Shown one piece after another: positions 47,687 to 56,734 of a stretch of DNA of 64,000 nt. The notes under the pieces are model-generated. The model saw nothing but the letters and a program-made list of their open reading frames with translations. It made no database searches and was not told the origin of the DNA. The stretch lies in NCBI GenBank assembly GCA_002786225.1, contig PEQN01000003.1, positions 124,001 to 188,000 on the forward strand, read 5' to 3'. The stretch is from Leptospira sp. (lineage in GTDB: Bacteria > Spirochaetota > Leptospiria > Leptospirales > Leptospiraceae). Within the stretch, counting starts at the first letter, position 1. Every line of letters starts with the position of its first letter. The translations under genes and the position numbers were made by a program.

Positions 47687-48391
47687 ATGCATCTCACCAA
47701 ACCTTATAAACTATTCCTTATCCTGAATAGTATCTTCCTGACTTTTCTCTTAATGGCAGAAGTAATTGGAAGTAAATTATTTACTTTTCTTGGATTTACC
47801 ATGACCTTAGGTGTTATACCATTCCCTGTCACTTTTATAATAACCGATTTGTTAAATGAATACTTTGGAAGAAAAGGTGTTCGTCTAACAACTATTATTG
47901 GAATGCTAATGGTTGTAATTGCTTACTTTCTTATACTTATTGGAATAGCAATACCTGCCATGCCCGATTCTCCTGTTAACGACCAGGCTTTTGAAATGGT
48001 TTTTTTTAATTCTAGCTTAGTCATAATTGGATCAATTACGGCATATGTTATTGGGCAAATGATAGACATTCAAGTTTTTCACTACCTGAGAATTAAAACC
48101 CAAGGGAAAAAGATCTGGCTGAGAGCTACAGGCTCTACAATTATTTCGCAACTTGTAGATTCCTTTGTGGTAATCTTTATTGCATTTGGTCAATATCTTG
48201 CTCTTGAGAAATTATTGAATATTTCCATGACGAATTTTGTATATAAGCTCGGTGTTGCAATTTTAATCACACCATTACTTTACTTGGCTCACAATTGGCT
48301 GGATACTTATTTAGGTGAGGAAGCTGAAAATCTGAAGCGAAATGCAATGGATGGAAAGGAAAATTATGGCAACACTATCGAAGCTGGATGA
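47687..48391 (+). CDS. Queuosine precursor transporter (VUT family)
   Basis: 234 residues with about six membrane helices. Family segments are LMAEVIGSKLF, the motif FPVTFIITDLLNEYFGRKG and the C-terminal ATGSTIISQLVDSFVVIFIAF. YhhQ-type proteins import preQ0/preQ1 or queuine for tRNA queuosine. The 123-base upstream region shows no convincing preQ1 riboswitch, only a loose inverted repeat AAAGATT/AATCTTT (47599-47605, 47633-47639). The 3' end overlaps the next gene by 26 bases. Confidence 0.9.
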   Translation: MHLTKPYKLFLILNSIFLTFLLMAEVIGSKLFTFLGFTMTLGVIPFPVTFIITDLLNEYFGRKGVRLTTIIGMLMVVIAYFLILIGIAIPAMPDSPVNDQAFEMVFFNSSLVIIGSITAYVIGQMIDIQVFHYLRIKTQGKKIWLRATGSTIISQLVDSFVVIFIAFGQYLALEKLLNISMTNFVYKLGVAILITPLLYLAHNWLDTYLGEEAENLKRNAMDGKENYGNTIEAG

Positions 48392-49298
48392 AGATTTAGT
48401 TTTTCCACTGCCATTTTGGTTTCAGATTCATTGTCTTTGGAAATATATTATTGCCTGGTTCTATAAATCATTTTCCAGACTAAGAATTCGATCTACTAAA
48501 TCCAATTCAAATGATTCTACTCAAGTGAACCAAGTTACTCTTATCATAGGTCACAGAGGCAGTAAAGGTACTCTACCAGAAAATTCCCTTCAGGGTTTTA
48601 AGGAAGCAAGCACCAAATCAGATGGCTTTGAGTTAGACATACAATTATGCAAATCTGGAGAACTCGTAGTTCTCCATGACTCGACTTTAGATCGAACAAG
48701 CACAGGCTCTGGTTTGGTATCTCAATTTCGGTTAGAGGAACTTCTAAGGTTCACTTTGGATAATGGAGAAAGGATTCCAACCTTACTAGATGTTCTTAGT
48801 AATTTTTCGGGTAAAACACTCATTAATATTGAAATTAAGAAAGAATCTTCTCTTAGTTCTACAAAAGAATCAGCTCTTGCCTTAGCATCATTGCTGAAAA
48901 ATCAAGATCCTAATTCTATCATTATTTCTTCTTTTTCTCCACTTGCCTTATATTTTGTCAAAAATTTCTTACCAAATATGAAAATTGCTCAATTAATTTC
49001 CGATCCCCGAACTAGTAAACTAAAGGGTCTTAAGGGTAGATTATTAGGATCCTATTTTTATGCAAAAGCTTTGCGGGTAGATGGAGTAGTTTGGGAAAAA
49101 TCTTATTTACTAGATTTTCACAAGGACATTTACCAATTGCAAGCAAAAGGATACTCGGTTTTTGTTTACACTTCCAATGAAGAAAAAGAATGGGAATTCT
49201 TCTTAAACCATAAAATCAATGGAATCATTACTGACTTTCCCCATAAAGCCAAAGAATTTATTGAGACTTACCCTGACTCATCCAAGAATTCAAAGTAG
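48366..49298 (+). CDS. Glycerophosphodiester phosphodiesterase
   Basis: About 310 residues. A hydrophobic/aromatic N-terminus (about 15-45) precedes the GDPD barrel: IIGHRGSKGTLPENS, FELDIQLCKSGELVVLHD and RTSTGSGLV, then INIEIK. The catalytic His pair and metal-binding Glu/Asp are present. It hydrolyses glycerophosphodiesters to glycerol-3-phosphate and an alcohol. The ATG at 48366 follows AAGGA, which favours it over one at 48342. The last 41 bases overlap the convergent transporter gene. Confidence 0.92.
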   Translation: MATLSKLDEDLVFPLPFWFQIHCLWKYIIAWFYKSFSRLRIRSTKSNSNDSTQVNQVTLIIGHRGSKGTLPENSLQGFKEASTKSDGFELDIQLCKSGELVVLHDSTLDRTSTGSGLVSQFRLEELLRFTLDNGERIPTLLDVLSNFSGKTLINIEIKKESSLSSTKESALALASLLKNQDPNSIIISSFSPLALYFVKNFLPNMKIAQLISDPRTSKLKGLKGRLLGSYFYAKALRVDGVVWEKSYLLDFHKDIYQLQAKGYSVFVYTSNEEKEWEFFLNHKINGIITDFPHKAKEFIETYPDSSKNSK

Positions 49299-50538
49299 GT
49301 CTTATCAAAAATAGAATAATTGCTGCAAATACCGCAAATCCTATAAAAATACCAAAGAAGACTGCTAAAGGTATTTCCGAAACCAATCCTGAAAATACTC
49401 CACCTAAATAATGTGCAACAGCATTCGAGAGAAACCAAATTCCCATCATCATTGAAGTTAGATGACTTGGTGCAAGCTCTGAAACCATAGATAAACCTAC
49501 TGGCGAAAGACAGAGTTCTCCGAGTGTGTTGAAAAGATATGCCAATAAAAGATAATGCATTCCAGCAAATCCGACTACAGCAATTTGTCTAGCACCTAGT
49601 ACCAAACAGGCGAAACCTAGACTTAGAAGAAGCAAGCCCAAGGCAAATTTTATGGGTTTATCGGGCTCCATATTTTTTTTCGCAAGAGTAGACCATATTT
49701 TCGCAAATATAGGTGCAAAAATTAAGATAAATATTGGATTCACTGATTGAAACACAGAAGCAGGAATCATCCATTCACCGATGGACCTGTCAACATATCG
49801 ATCGGCAAAAAGATTCATAGAAGAACCTGCCTGTTCGAAGGCTGCCCAAAAGAAGATGGAGAAAAAAGATAGAACAAGAATGGTTTTGATTCTGTTCCAT
49901 TCAATTTTACTTAATTTTATTTTTGAGATATTGGAAATATTTTTTTTCTCAGGTCTTATTCCTATGTGACTTGGTAATAATTTCTGTCCAAAGTAAAATA
50001 CTAATACTCCAATTCCCATTCCTATTCCAGCTGCACCAAAGCCGTAGTGCCAATCCAATTTCTCACCTAAGCTACCACATATAATAGGACCTAAGAAGCC
50101 TCCTAAATTGATTCCCATATAAAAAATAGTATAACCGCTGTCACGCATACTTTCATTTTTTTCATAAAGAGAACCAACTAGGCTAGACATATTGGGCTTA
50201 AAGAACCCATTTCCTAATACAAGAAGAAATAAGCCTAAGAAGAATAATTCAATTTCTTCAAAAGCAAGGCTTAGATGACCTAAGCCCATCAAAATACCAC
50301 CAATCAATATAGATCTTCTAAGTCCTAAGAATCTATCAGATAGCCACCCTCCAATAATGGGTGTTAAATAAACAAGGCCAGTGTAGGCACCGTAAAGTTG
50401 ACCAGCAGAGCGGTCACTAAATCCAAGAAACTTGACCGCATAAAGAACAAGCAAGGCTCTCATTCCATAATAACTAAATCTTTCCCACATTTCAGTGAGG
50501 AAAAGGATAGGTAGTGCTTTTGGGTGAGAAGTATTCAT
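49258..50538 (-). CDS. POT/PTR family proton-dependent oligopeptide transporter
   Basis: About 426 residues with 12 membrane helices. The family signatures are TEMWERFSYYGMRALLVLY, GGWLSDRFLGLRR and FYMGINLGGFLGPI. It probably imports di- and tripeptides by proton symport. The ATG at 50538 overlaps the adenosyltransferase stop as ATGA, showing coupling, so it is preferred over an upstream TTG at 50562. It is slightly shorter than most bacterial POT proteins. Confidence 0.9.
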   Translation of the reverse strand: MNTSHPKALPILFLTEMWERFSYYGMRALLVLYAVKFLGFSDRSAGQLYGAYTGLVYLTPIIGGWLSDRFLGLRRSILIGGILMGLGHLSLAFEEIELFFLGLFLLVLGNGFFKPNMSSLVGSLYEKNESMRDSGYTIFYMGINLGGFLGPIICGSLGEKLDWHYGFGAAGIGMGIGVLVFYFGQKLLPSHIGIRPEKKNISNISKIKLSKIEWNRIKTILVLSFFSIFFWAAFEQAGSSMNLFADRYVDRSIGEWMIPASVFQSVNPIFILIFAPIFAKIWSTLAKKNMEPDKPIKFALGLLLLSLGFACLVLGARQIAVVGFAGMHYLLLAYLFNTLGELCLSPVGLSMVSELAPSHLTSMMMGIWFLSNAVAHYLGGVFSGLVSEIPLAVFFGIFIGFAVFAAIILFLIRPTLNSWMSQGKSQ

Positions 50539-51104
50539 TTTCCTTTGACTCTTGAAATCCAAATAGGCTCTTTAACTTTGTCTTCCAGATTAGCAAAGCG
50601 AGAAGCAACGAAAAGAAAATCACTCAATCGATTTATAAATATGATAGATCGAGCAGGAATGGATACATGTTCTTTTGCTTCAAAAACCATCCTTCTTTCT
50701 AATCTCCTGCAAACAGTTCTTGCTTGGTGCAGAAAGCTAGCAGCCTTACTTCCGCCTGGAAGTACAAAGTGCTTCAATGGTTCCAGCTTTATAGTCCATT
50801 CATCCATTTTTCCTTCAAGGAAGCTAATGTCAGATTCTTGGATAATGGGGATCAATTCCCCTGCTTCATCCAGTTTATGATAACCAGCGAGTTCAGAACC
50901 TAATTCAAATAAGAGATTCTGAACGAAAACAAGACTTTCCTGCAAGGCTGAGGCGGAATCTAAAAAGCTTATTGAAATGCCAAGGACCGAATTCAACTCA
51001 TCGGTAGTTCCATACAACTCAACTCTTGGATCGAATTTCTGAACTCTGCCACCCATAGCCAAGGATGTTTCACCCGTATCACCAGTTTTAGTGTATATTT
51101 TCAT
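50535..51104 (-). CDS. Cob(I)alamin adenosyltransferase, PduO type
   Basis: 189 residues. The ATP-binding N-terminus is KIYTKTGDTGETSLAMGGRV, and VELYGTTDELNSVLG follows. The active-site segment HQARTVCRRLERRMV near residue 125 and the end FINRLSDFLFVASRFAN are conserved. It converts cob(I)alamin to adenosylcobalamin. Pathogenic Leptospira make or salvage B12, so this is expected metabolism. It is coupled to the peptide transporter gene. Confidence 0.95.
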   Translation of the reverse strand: MKIYTKTGDTGETSLAMGGRVQKFDPRVELYGTTDELNSVLGISISFLDSASALQESLVFVQNLLFELGSELAGYHKLDEAGELIPIIQESDISFLEGKMDEWTIKLEPLKHFVLPGGSKAASFLHQARTVCRRLERRMVFEAKEHVSIPARSIIFINRLSDFLFVASRFANLEDKVKEPIWISRVKGK

Positions 51105-51232
51105 TATTTCTCAGATTTTATTCTATTTTGTAGTTGCCAAATTCTTTTTTAACACCATTTATGAAAGCAATAAGGCTCCCCACATCGATTATCGAAATTG
51201 GTAGGACCTGACTTTAATCTCATTTTACTTTT

Positions 51233-51262
51233 TTTTGGACGGATCCAAAATTTTTACAAGGA
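51233..51262 (+). promoter_or_regulatory. Flagellin leader: hairpin with GGA loop plus GGA in the Shine-Dalgarno (candidate CsrA site)
   Basis: A perfect 7-bp hairpin TTTTGGA-CGGA-TCCAAAA (51233-51250) exposes GGA in its loop. Five bases later TTACAAGGAAGT contains the Shine-Dalgarno AAGGA and matches the E. coli-derived CsrA consensus RUACARGGAUGU at 10 of 12 positions. Two GGA sites about 18 bases apart fit dual-site binding by a CsrA dimer. Confidence 0.5.
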
Positions 51263-51270
51263 AGTCGCTT

Positions 51271-52122
51271 ATGAAAATCAACCATAATATTTCTGCACTC
51301 AGTGCCAATAGAGTTCTCAAAGAAACGAATAATGCTATGGACAAATCCTTAGAGAAACTTTCCACGGGAATGCGTATCAATAGACCAGGTGATGATGCAC
51401 CTAGTTTTGCTGTATCCGAAAGACTTAGGACCCAAATACGTGGTCTTGCGCAAGCAGAAAGAAATACCCAAGATGGACTTTCTTTCTTACAAGTCACAGA
51501 AGGATCCCTAGACCAAGTAAATGGAATCCTGCAAAGGCTTAGAGAACTTTCTGTTCAGACAGCCAATGGAATTTATTCCTCCGAGGACAGACAATTAGTA
51601 CAATTGGAGGTCTCTCAACTGATTGAAGAAGTGGATCGCATAGGTAAGACATCTGAATTCAATAGAATTCGCCCTCTAGATGGAAGATTCTCTAGATCAC
51701 TCAGTAGCCCCATGCTCCTACATGTAGGAGCGAACCAAGATGAAAAGCTCTCCCTTTATATAGGAACTATGAATGCATCCTCACTCAAGTTGATTGCTGG
51801 TGCGAACAAAACGTCTCTTTCCACTCCAGATAAGGCAAATGCTTTGATTAGCCTAATTGATGATGCAATTGGGAGAGTAAACAAACAAAGAGCAGACCTA
51901 GGGGCTTATTACAATCGTTTAGAATTAACCATCAATTCTCTATCGAACAACTATGTGAATATGGTTGCCTCGGAATCCAGAATCAGGGATGCTGATATGG
52001 CAGAAGAAGTAGTTGAATTTGTTCGAAACCAAGTTCTAACCAAATCGGGAACTGCCATGATAGCCCAAGCAAATAGTAGACCAGATCAAGTAGTTAAATT
52101 ACTGTCAGATCGATTTGGATAG
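51271..52122 (+). CDS. Flagellin (FlaB-type core filament protein)
   Basis: About 283 residues. The N-terminal flagellin helix is MKINHNISALSANRVL, with LEKLSTGMRINRPGDD and AVSERLRTQIRGLAQAERN. The C-terminal helix has DADMAEEVVEFVRNQVLTKS and QANSRPDQVVKLL. The variable middle is short, as in spirochaete FlaB. Compared with remembered Leptospira FlaB sequences it is a divergent paralogue (PGDDAPSF replaces the common AADDASGL). The ATG at 51271 follows AAGGA by eight bases. It stands alone rather than within the rod operon. Confidence 0.93.
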   Translation: MKINHNISALSANRVLKETNNAMDKSLEKLSTGMRINRPGDDAPSFAVSERLRTQIRGLAQAERNTQDGLSFLQVTEGSLDQVNGILQRLRELSVQTANGIYSSEDRQLVQLEVSQLIEEVDRIGKTSEFNRIRPLDGRFSRSLSSPMLLHVGANQDEKLSLYIGTMNASSLKLIAGANKTSLSTPDKANALISLIDDAIGRVNKQRADLGAYYNRLELTINSLSNNYVNMVASESRIRDADMAEEVVEFVRNQVLTKSGTAMIAQANSRPDQVVKLLSDRFG

Positions 52123-52165
52123 AGGGAATGTCTTCATTTTATAAAATTTTTACAGGAGAAGAAAA

Positions 52166-52882
52166 TTGAAGAAAATTACATTAAGTTTATTATTAGCTGG
52201 TATGCTTGTAAGTAGCTGTTCAGAAAATGCAAAGAGATTATTGATTGCGACTGGTATAGGTTGTGGAACTGGTCTTGCTTTTGGTGCAGTTTATGATGAA
52301 ATGCAAAGAGCTAAAGATGGAAAAGAAAGAAAAAAACTAGAAAACCAAGTATTCAATGTTTTTAAAAAGAAAAAAGCACAAAACAACGGTAAGATCGTTG
52401 GTTTAGCTGCTGGTTGTGCAGCTGGTCTTGGAACTGGTCTTTATCTAAATATGATGAAAGAAGATATCAAACAAAACTTTGGTAAAGATGGTATCGAACT
52501 GGAAGATGTGAAAGACAGAAATGGTGACATAACCGCTCTTAAAGTAAAAATGGACGGTGACATAGCTTTCGAAAATGGTAAATCAGATCTTAAAGGAACA
52601 GGAAAAGCAAACATAGACAAACTATCAGAAGCTTTACTTGCTTATCCAGATACCAATCTTGCTGTAACTGGTCATGCCAACAAAACTGGATCTGAATCAG
52701 TAAACTTAAAACTTTCTGAATCAAGAGCCAAAGAAGTTGTTTCTATTATGTCTGACAATGGTGTTGAAAAAGCTAGAGTAACTTCCGTTAAAGGACTTGG
52801 TTCTGATCAACCACTTCCAGGTAAGTCGCCTGCTGATGGTGCTAACCGAAGAGTAGAAGTAGAAATTCTTCCAAAATCCTAA
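52166..52882 (+). CDS. OmpA-family lipoprotein with glycine-zipper segments
   Basis: 238 residues. The lipoprotein signal ends at LLLAGMLVSSCSEN (Cys at about 18). Two Gly-rich hydrophobic stretches, IATGIGCGTGLAFGAV and GLAAGCAAGLGTGLYL, form a glycine-zipper-like region. The C-terminal OmpA domain has FENGKSDLKGTGKANIDKL, VTGHANKTGS and LSESRAKEVVSIM, which bind peptidoglycan. The start is TTG at 52166, seven bases after AGGAG. A strong terminator follows directly. Confidence 0.92.
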   Translation: MKKITLSLLLAGMLVSSCSENAKRLLIATGIGCGTGLAFGAVYDEMQRAKDGKERKKLENQVFNVFKKKKAQNNGKIVGLAAGCAAGLGTGLYLNMMKEDIKQNFGKDGIELEDVKDRNGDITALKVKMDGDIAFENGKSDLKGTGKANIDKLSEALLAYPDTNLAVTGHANKTGSESVNLKLSESRAKEVVSIMSDNGVEKARVTSVKGLGSDQPLPGKSPADGANRRVEVEILPKS

Positions 52883-52886
52883 TTAA

Positions 52887-52921
52887 AAAAGAGATAGATG
52901 CATTCAGCGTCTATCTCTTTT
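52887..52921. terminator. Bidirectional intrinsic terminator
   Basis: A 15-bp stem (one T-G wobble) has arms AAAAGAGATAGATGC and GCGTCTATCTCTTTT around the loop ATTCA. It ends in T on both strands. It lies between the convergent OmpA-like and ybaB genes and can serve both. Confidence 0.88.
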
Positions 52922-52953
52922 CATCATTTTTATAGTGTATATTAAATTCTAAA

Positions 52954-53271
52954 TTAAAAACCTAGATTTTGCAATCCGCCCATTTCTTGAATCTTATCAG
53001 CTGAGCCTTTTTGAGCGGCTGTTAAAGCCTTAGAAACTGCTTCAGCGACATATTTTTCAATATTTTTCTTGTCTTTTGATGATATAAGAGTTTCTGATAT
53101 ATCTAATTTCTTAATATTAAATTTACCATCCATAGTGCAGGTAACCTGCCCGCCTTTTGACTCACCGTTAAAATCAACCAAGAGTAATTCTTTCTCAAGA
53201 TTCTTAACTTGAGAACGCATTCTTTTCATTTTTTTTAGATTTTCAAATTTTTCTTTGGCATTGTTAAACAT
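52954..53271 (-). CDS. YbaB/EbfC nucleoid-associated protein
   Basis: 105 residues, the usual size. The core VTCTMDGKFNIKKLDIS and the helix ISSKDKKNIEKYVAEAVSKA are typical; family members form tweezer-like dimers that bind DNA. Usually it sits next to dnaX-recR, but neither is present here. The last residues, KIQEMGGLQNLGF, match the family's Gly-rich end. The EbfC homologue of Borrelia regulates gene expression; a similar role is possible. Confidence 0.92.
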   Translation of the reverse strand: MFNNAKEKFENLKKMKRMRSQVKNLEKELLLVDFNGESKGGQVTCTMDGKFNIKKLDISETLISSKDKKNIEKYVAEAVSKALTAAQKGSADKIQEMGGLQNLGF

Positions 53272-53343
53272 AAATTCCTCACAAGTCCAATTTCAGATTT
53301 GCAAGTTAACTGTCAATCGAACCAATTAAAGCTAGGCTTGGGT

Positions 53344-54306
53344 TTATTTGAGAATTGATTCATTCTCAAGAAATTTTGCCAACTCTATGTCACGCGTAGG
53401 GCAAGAATCCAATAAGATTCCATAATGATTTTTATCTGGAATTGAAATCGATCTTGAGAGTGGAATCTTTCTTAACATGGTTGATAAACTCTTATCACTC
53501 ACCAAGGGTTTTGTTCCCTTAAGTGTTGGTTTAAGTGCACGAATAATAAGAGTACTTGCTAGAATATCTTGGTAAGGTAGATTTTTATTCTTCTTAATAA
53601 CAGATAACCATGTAGTAAAATGGAAAAATATTAGCTGCAACAATCCTCTATTCGTGATGGAACCACCTAAACTTTGTAATTCGCTTTCTGCTACGAATTT
53701 CGGTATGTTGCAATGCCAGGATTTATCAACCTTAACAAGTTCATAGCGAAGAAGGCTTTCCAAATCTTTGTTCCACTGCTCCACAAGCTTGGACTGTTTG
53801 GCATGTTGAAAATAGTCTTCTGGTGAGGTAAAGCTTTTGCCTATTCTCTCTAAGGACGCTCTAACCATTTGCAGGTTAGTCCACTTATTTTGTAAATCAG
53901 TGATACCTGCCCCATCAATTAATACTAATTTGTCAACAAGCCAAGGGAATTCTTTGGCAAAATATAAACCTACCCAAGCTCCTAGTGAATGACCTATTAT
54001 TTGGAATTTATTTTCAGAGAATTTTTCCAAGGCTTTCTTTAAATCAAGAGAATGAGATTCAGCAGAATATGGAATTTCTTCTTTGCTACTTCCACCCCTT
54101 CCTCGCAAATCATAGGTATATACCTTATGACCACGCTCAGCAAGAAAGCTTGCTACTCTTTCAAAAGATAATAAATTCCCTGTTAGACCATGAATGCAAA
54201 TAATTGGAGTTGGAAATAAGATATTTTTAGGAGAAAATGATTTGAAGAAAAGATTTCCATTATCTAATTCAATAGAAAACTTTTCTATTAGAAGGTCATT
54301 CATCAT
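53344..54306 (-). CDS. Alpha/beta-fold hydrolase
   Basis: 320 residues. The oxyanion segment CIHGLTGNLLSFERV near residue 36 and the nucleophile elbow IIGHSLGAWVGL near 103 are clear. The acid is probably in LIIRALKPTL and the base His in DKNHYGILLD near 297. The substrate is unknown. The ATGATG start overlaps the stop of the flavoprotein gene, so the two are coupled and may act in one lipid pathway (inference). Confidence 0.88.
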   Translation of the reverse strand: MMNDLLIEKFSIELDNGNLFFKSFSPKNILFPTPIICIHGLTGNLLSFERVASFLAERGHKVYTYDLRGRGGSSKEEIPYSAESHSLDLKKALEKFSENKFQIIGHSLGAWVGLYFAKEFPWLVDKLVLIDGAGITDLQNKWTNLQMVRASLERIGKSFTSPEDYFQHAKQSKLVEQWNKDLESLLRYELVKVDKSWHCNIPKFVAESELQSLGGSITNRGLLQLIFFHFTTWLSVIKKNKNLPYQDILASTLIIRALKPTLKGTKPLVSDKSLSTMLRKIPLSRSISIPDKNHYGILLDSCPTRDIELAKFLENESILK

Positions 54307-56000
54307 CCATGAAACACTTTCTTAGGATTCATAATATTCTTTTTGTCAACAATGGATTTCATAGCTTGAAGGGCAGTGATGCTTAACTTACCAAATTCTT
54401 TGGTATACCATTCTTTATGATCTGTACCTATCCCATGGTGGTGGCTTGCTGCAGCTCCATGTTTAAAGAATATATCTGAGGCTAATTTCTTTAACCTAAA
54501 CCATTGCTCTATGGGTTTTTTAGCATCTAGAGCAAAAATTACTGTAAAATACAAAGAGGCTCCGTTCTCATAGGAATGCGATATATGACAAAGTGATTTT
54601 GCCTTTTTAAATTGGCTTCTTACTTTAGTATGGAACTCGTCACGAATTTGCTCTAGCTTATCATAAGGCGCAGATGTTTCCATAGTATCAACACCAAATC
54701 CGTATTCCATGATGTGGTTTCTGAGAAATGGCATATTGAAGCGGTTCTTGATCCAATTCTTCCCTATAGATGTCCCTGCATGAAAGCCCTTACGATTCGA
54801 GATAATTTCACGTAATCTTATCAGCCTTTGCTCTAGGTCGGACTGCTCGCCTTCCAATCCTAAAATTAGAACTGCTTTTTTATCTCTTAGTCCGTAGATA
54901 TTTAAGACGAAATCTTGAAGGGAATGCTTGATTCTTGAAAAAATTCCCTTAGATCCCAAGGTTCCAAGAGTTCCAAACAACCTTGCCTCTTCTTCATCCG
55001 AAAGACGTAACATGGAGGTGGAAATACCTGATTGCTTAATCTCACGTATGCATTCTTTTCCTGCGTGGAAATTCGGAAATAAGAAACCAGTATAATATCT
55101 CTTTTCGGGGATTTCATGAATACGAATTGTAACCTCAGAAATAATTCCGAATAAACCCTCCGAACCAGAAATAATTCTGTTCCAATCAGGTCCCGAAGAA
55201 GAAGAAGGATAATTTCCTGTTTGGATGATACCCGATGGAGTAATCAATTTAGCAGAGACTAAAAGATCTTCAATTTTCCCATAATGATTGGATTGTTGCC
55301 CTGCTGATCTTGCAGCAATCCAACCACCTAAGGTAGAATAAACAAAAGACTGAGGAAAATGCCCAAGGGTATAACCTTCTTTATTCAAAATCTTTTCTAA
55401 ATGCGGGCCATAAATACCGGCTTGAAAAGTAGCTGTTCTATTGTTAGTATTTAGATCAATCAACTTCGAGTAACGTGTTAGGTCTAAGCTTAGAACCTTG
55501 GATTGACCTGCTGCCTTGGTAACTTCAACACCACCAACAACCGAGGAACCTCCACCAAAAGGAATCACAACAATATTATTCTTATTACAATATTCTAAAA
55601 CCTTGGTGATTTGTTTCTCTGAAACAGGATAAGCAACTGCATCGACAAAACTTTTTAACAAATTAAAATTCAATCGAATTGTATCATAATAACTCCTACC
55701 TGCTGAGTGGAGAATTCTTTCTCTATCAGAAGTCTGCAATAGATCTTCATCAAGAATCGATTCCAAAGTTGATATTTCTCTTGGACTAAGCTTCGATTTG
55801 GGAAGTGAAATTGCAGGCAGAGGAACTGAGGGAGTATACACATCTTTTCCTACATCCATTTCCTCTCTAAGAAAATTTATGATTTCTGGCATAAGATTAC
55901 TTGCATAAAAATCTTCTTGGTAGGAACCCCAACCATTCCAGCGGAGATTGTCTCGAGAATAATCTAAATCGGAATTAAATTCATAGTATAGTTTTAACAT
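54303..56000 (-). CDS. FAD-binding oxidase, alkyl-dihydroxyacetonephosphate-synthase-like
   Basis: 565 residues. The FAD-binding PCMH domain has VIPFGGGSSVVGGVEV near residue 148, HFPQSFVYSTLGGWIAARSA and ISGSEGLFGIISEVTIRI. The C-terminal cap has HISHSYENGASLYFT and ASHHHGIGTDHKEW near 520, the His triad of the alkylglycerone-phosphate synthases that make ether lipids. A role in glycerolipid oxidation or exchange is an alternative; D-lactate dehydrogenase-like activity is less likely because of the His triad. It overlaps the ParA-like stop by one base. Confidence 0.82.
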   Translation of the reverse strand: MLKLYYEFNSDLDYSRDNLRWNGWGSYQEDFYASNLMPEIINFLREEMDVGKDVYTPSVPLPAISLPKSKLSPREISTLESILDEDLLQTSDRERILHSAGRSYYDTIRLNFNLLKSFVDAVAYPVSEKQITKVLEYCNKNNIVVIPFGGGSSVVGGVEVTKAAGQSKVLSLDLTRYSKLIDLNTNNRTATFQAGIYGPHLEKILNKEGYTLGHFPQSFVYSTLGGWIAARSAGQQSNHYGKIEDLLVSAKLITPSGIIQTGNYPSSSSGPDWNRIISGSEGLFGIISEVTIRIHEIPEKRYYTGFLFPNFHAGKECIREIKQSGISTSMLRLSDEEEARLFGTLGTLGSKGIFSRIKHSLQDFVLNIYGLRDKKAVLILGLEGEQSDLEQRLIRLREIISNRKGFHAGTSIGKNWIKNRFNMPFLRNHIMEYGFGVDTMETSAPYDKLEQIRDEFHTKVRSQFKKAKSLCHISHSYENGASLYFTVIFALDAKKPIEQWFRLKKLASDIFFKHGAAASHHHGIGTDHKEWYTKEFGKLSITALQAMKSIVDKKNIMNPKKVFHG

Positions 56001-56734
56001 TATAGTGCGATAACCTCATTAGCTAGCTGGTCGAATGCTTCCCAAGGAACGGATTTCAATTGTAATTTTGCTCTTTTTTCAGATTTGGTTTTGATACTTT
56101 CACTTTTCGGTATGGGTGAGAGAGTTTTAAAATCTTCTAAGGATCTTATGCGATTCAGCAAATCTGTATGTTTATTGGATTTGCCAAACATGGATGGCAC
56201 AAAACAAACCTTATGTTCTTTGTTTGTAATTTCTCGTGAGTTCTTGATTTCATCTAACAAGAGATTAACAGCTCGAATCGCCCATTTACTTGGTGTTACT
56301 GGAACTAAAATTATATCGCATGCAACCAAAGATACAGTTAATTCTGATCTCGCAGAACCAGGAGTATCAATTACAACGAAATCATAATCTTTATTTTCAC
56401 TTAGAATAGTTCTTAATTTTTTTAAGATAGAAAAATTTTGAAAGACTCGGGTTGTTAGGTAAGCTAAATCTATAGTTCCAGGAATGATATCTGCAAATTT
56501 TCCTTTGTGTATTGAGCTTGCAAAATCTGATTCTCCTGTTAGAAGTTTAAAAATATTTCCTTTGTCAATATCTTCGGGACTTGAATCTGGTAAAAAATAA
56601 TCTGTCAAATCTGCTTGCATATCTAAATCAATCACAAGAGTTTTTCCTTTTCGGGAAAGTGCTTCTGTAAGAAAGATAGAAGTTGTGGTTTTGGCAGATC
56701 CACCTTTGATATTAGATACTGTAATAATTTTCAT
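56000..56734 (-). CDS. ParA/Soj-family ATPase, orphan
   Basis: 244 residues. The deviant Walker A KGGSAKTTTS is near residue 10, the switch segments VIDLDMQADLTDYF and FVVIDTPGSARSEL follow, and the C-terminus ends at AFDQLANEVIAL. ParA-type ATPases position chromosomes, plasmids or protein clusters on the nucleoid. No parB gene or parS-like repeats were seen beside it. Its stop overlaps the start of the flavoprotein gene (TAATG), an unusual partner. Confidence 0.88.
   Translation of the reverse strand: MKIITVSNIKGGSAKTTTSIFLTEALSRKGKTLVIDLDMQADLTDYFLPDSSPEDIDKGNIFKLLTGESDFASSIHKGKFADIIPGTIDLAYLTTRVFQNFSILKKLRTILSENKDYDFVVIDTPGSARSELTVSLVACDIILVPVTPSKWAIRAVNLLLDEIKNSREITNKEHKVCFVPSMFGKSNKHTDLLNRIRSLEDFKTLSPIPKSESIKTKSEKRAKLQLKSVPWEAFDQLANEVIAL

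Noticed and set aside
51150..51240. Sigma-28 promoter before the flagellin gene
   Set aside because: Weak resemblance only (TGAAAGC ... CATCGATT); the -10 GCCGATAA is not present.
56000..56734. Plasmid partition locus
   Set aside because: Only a ParA-like gene is present; there is no ParB, no iterated parS-like site and no replication gene nearby.
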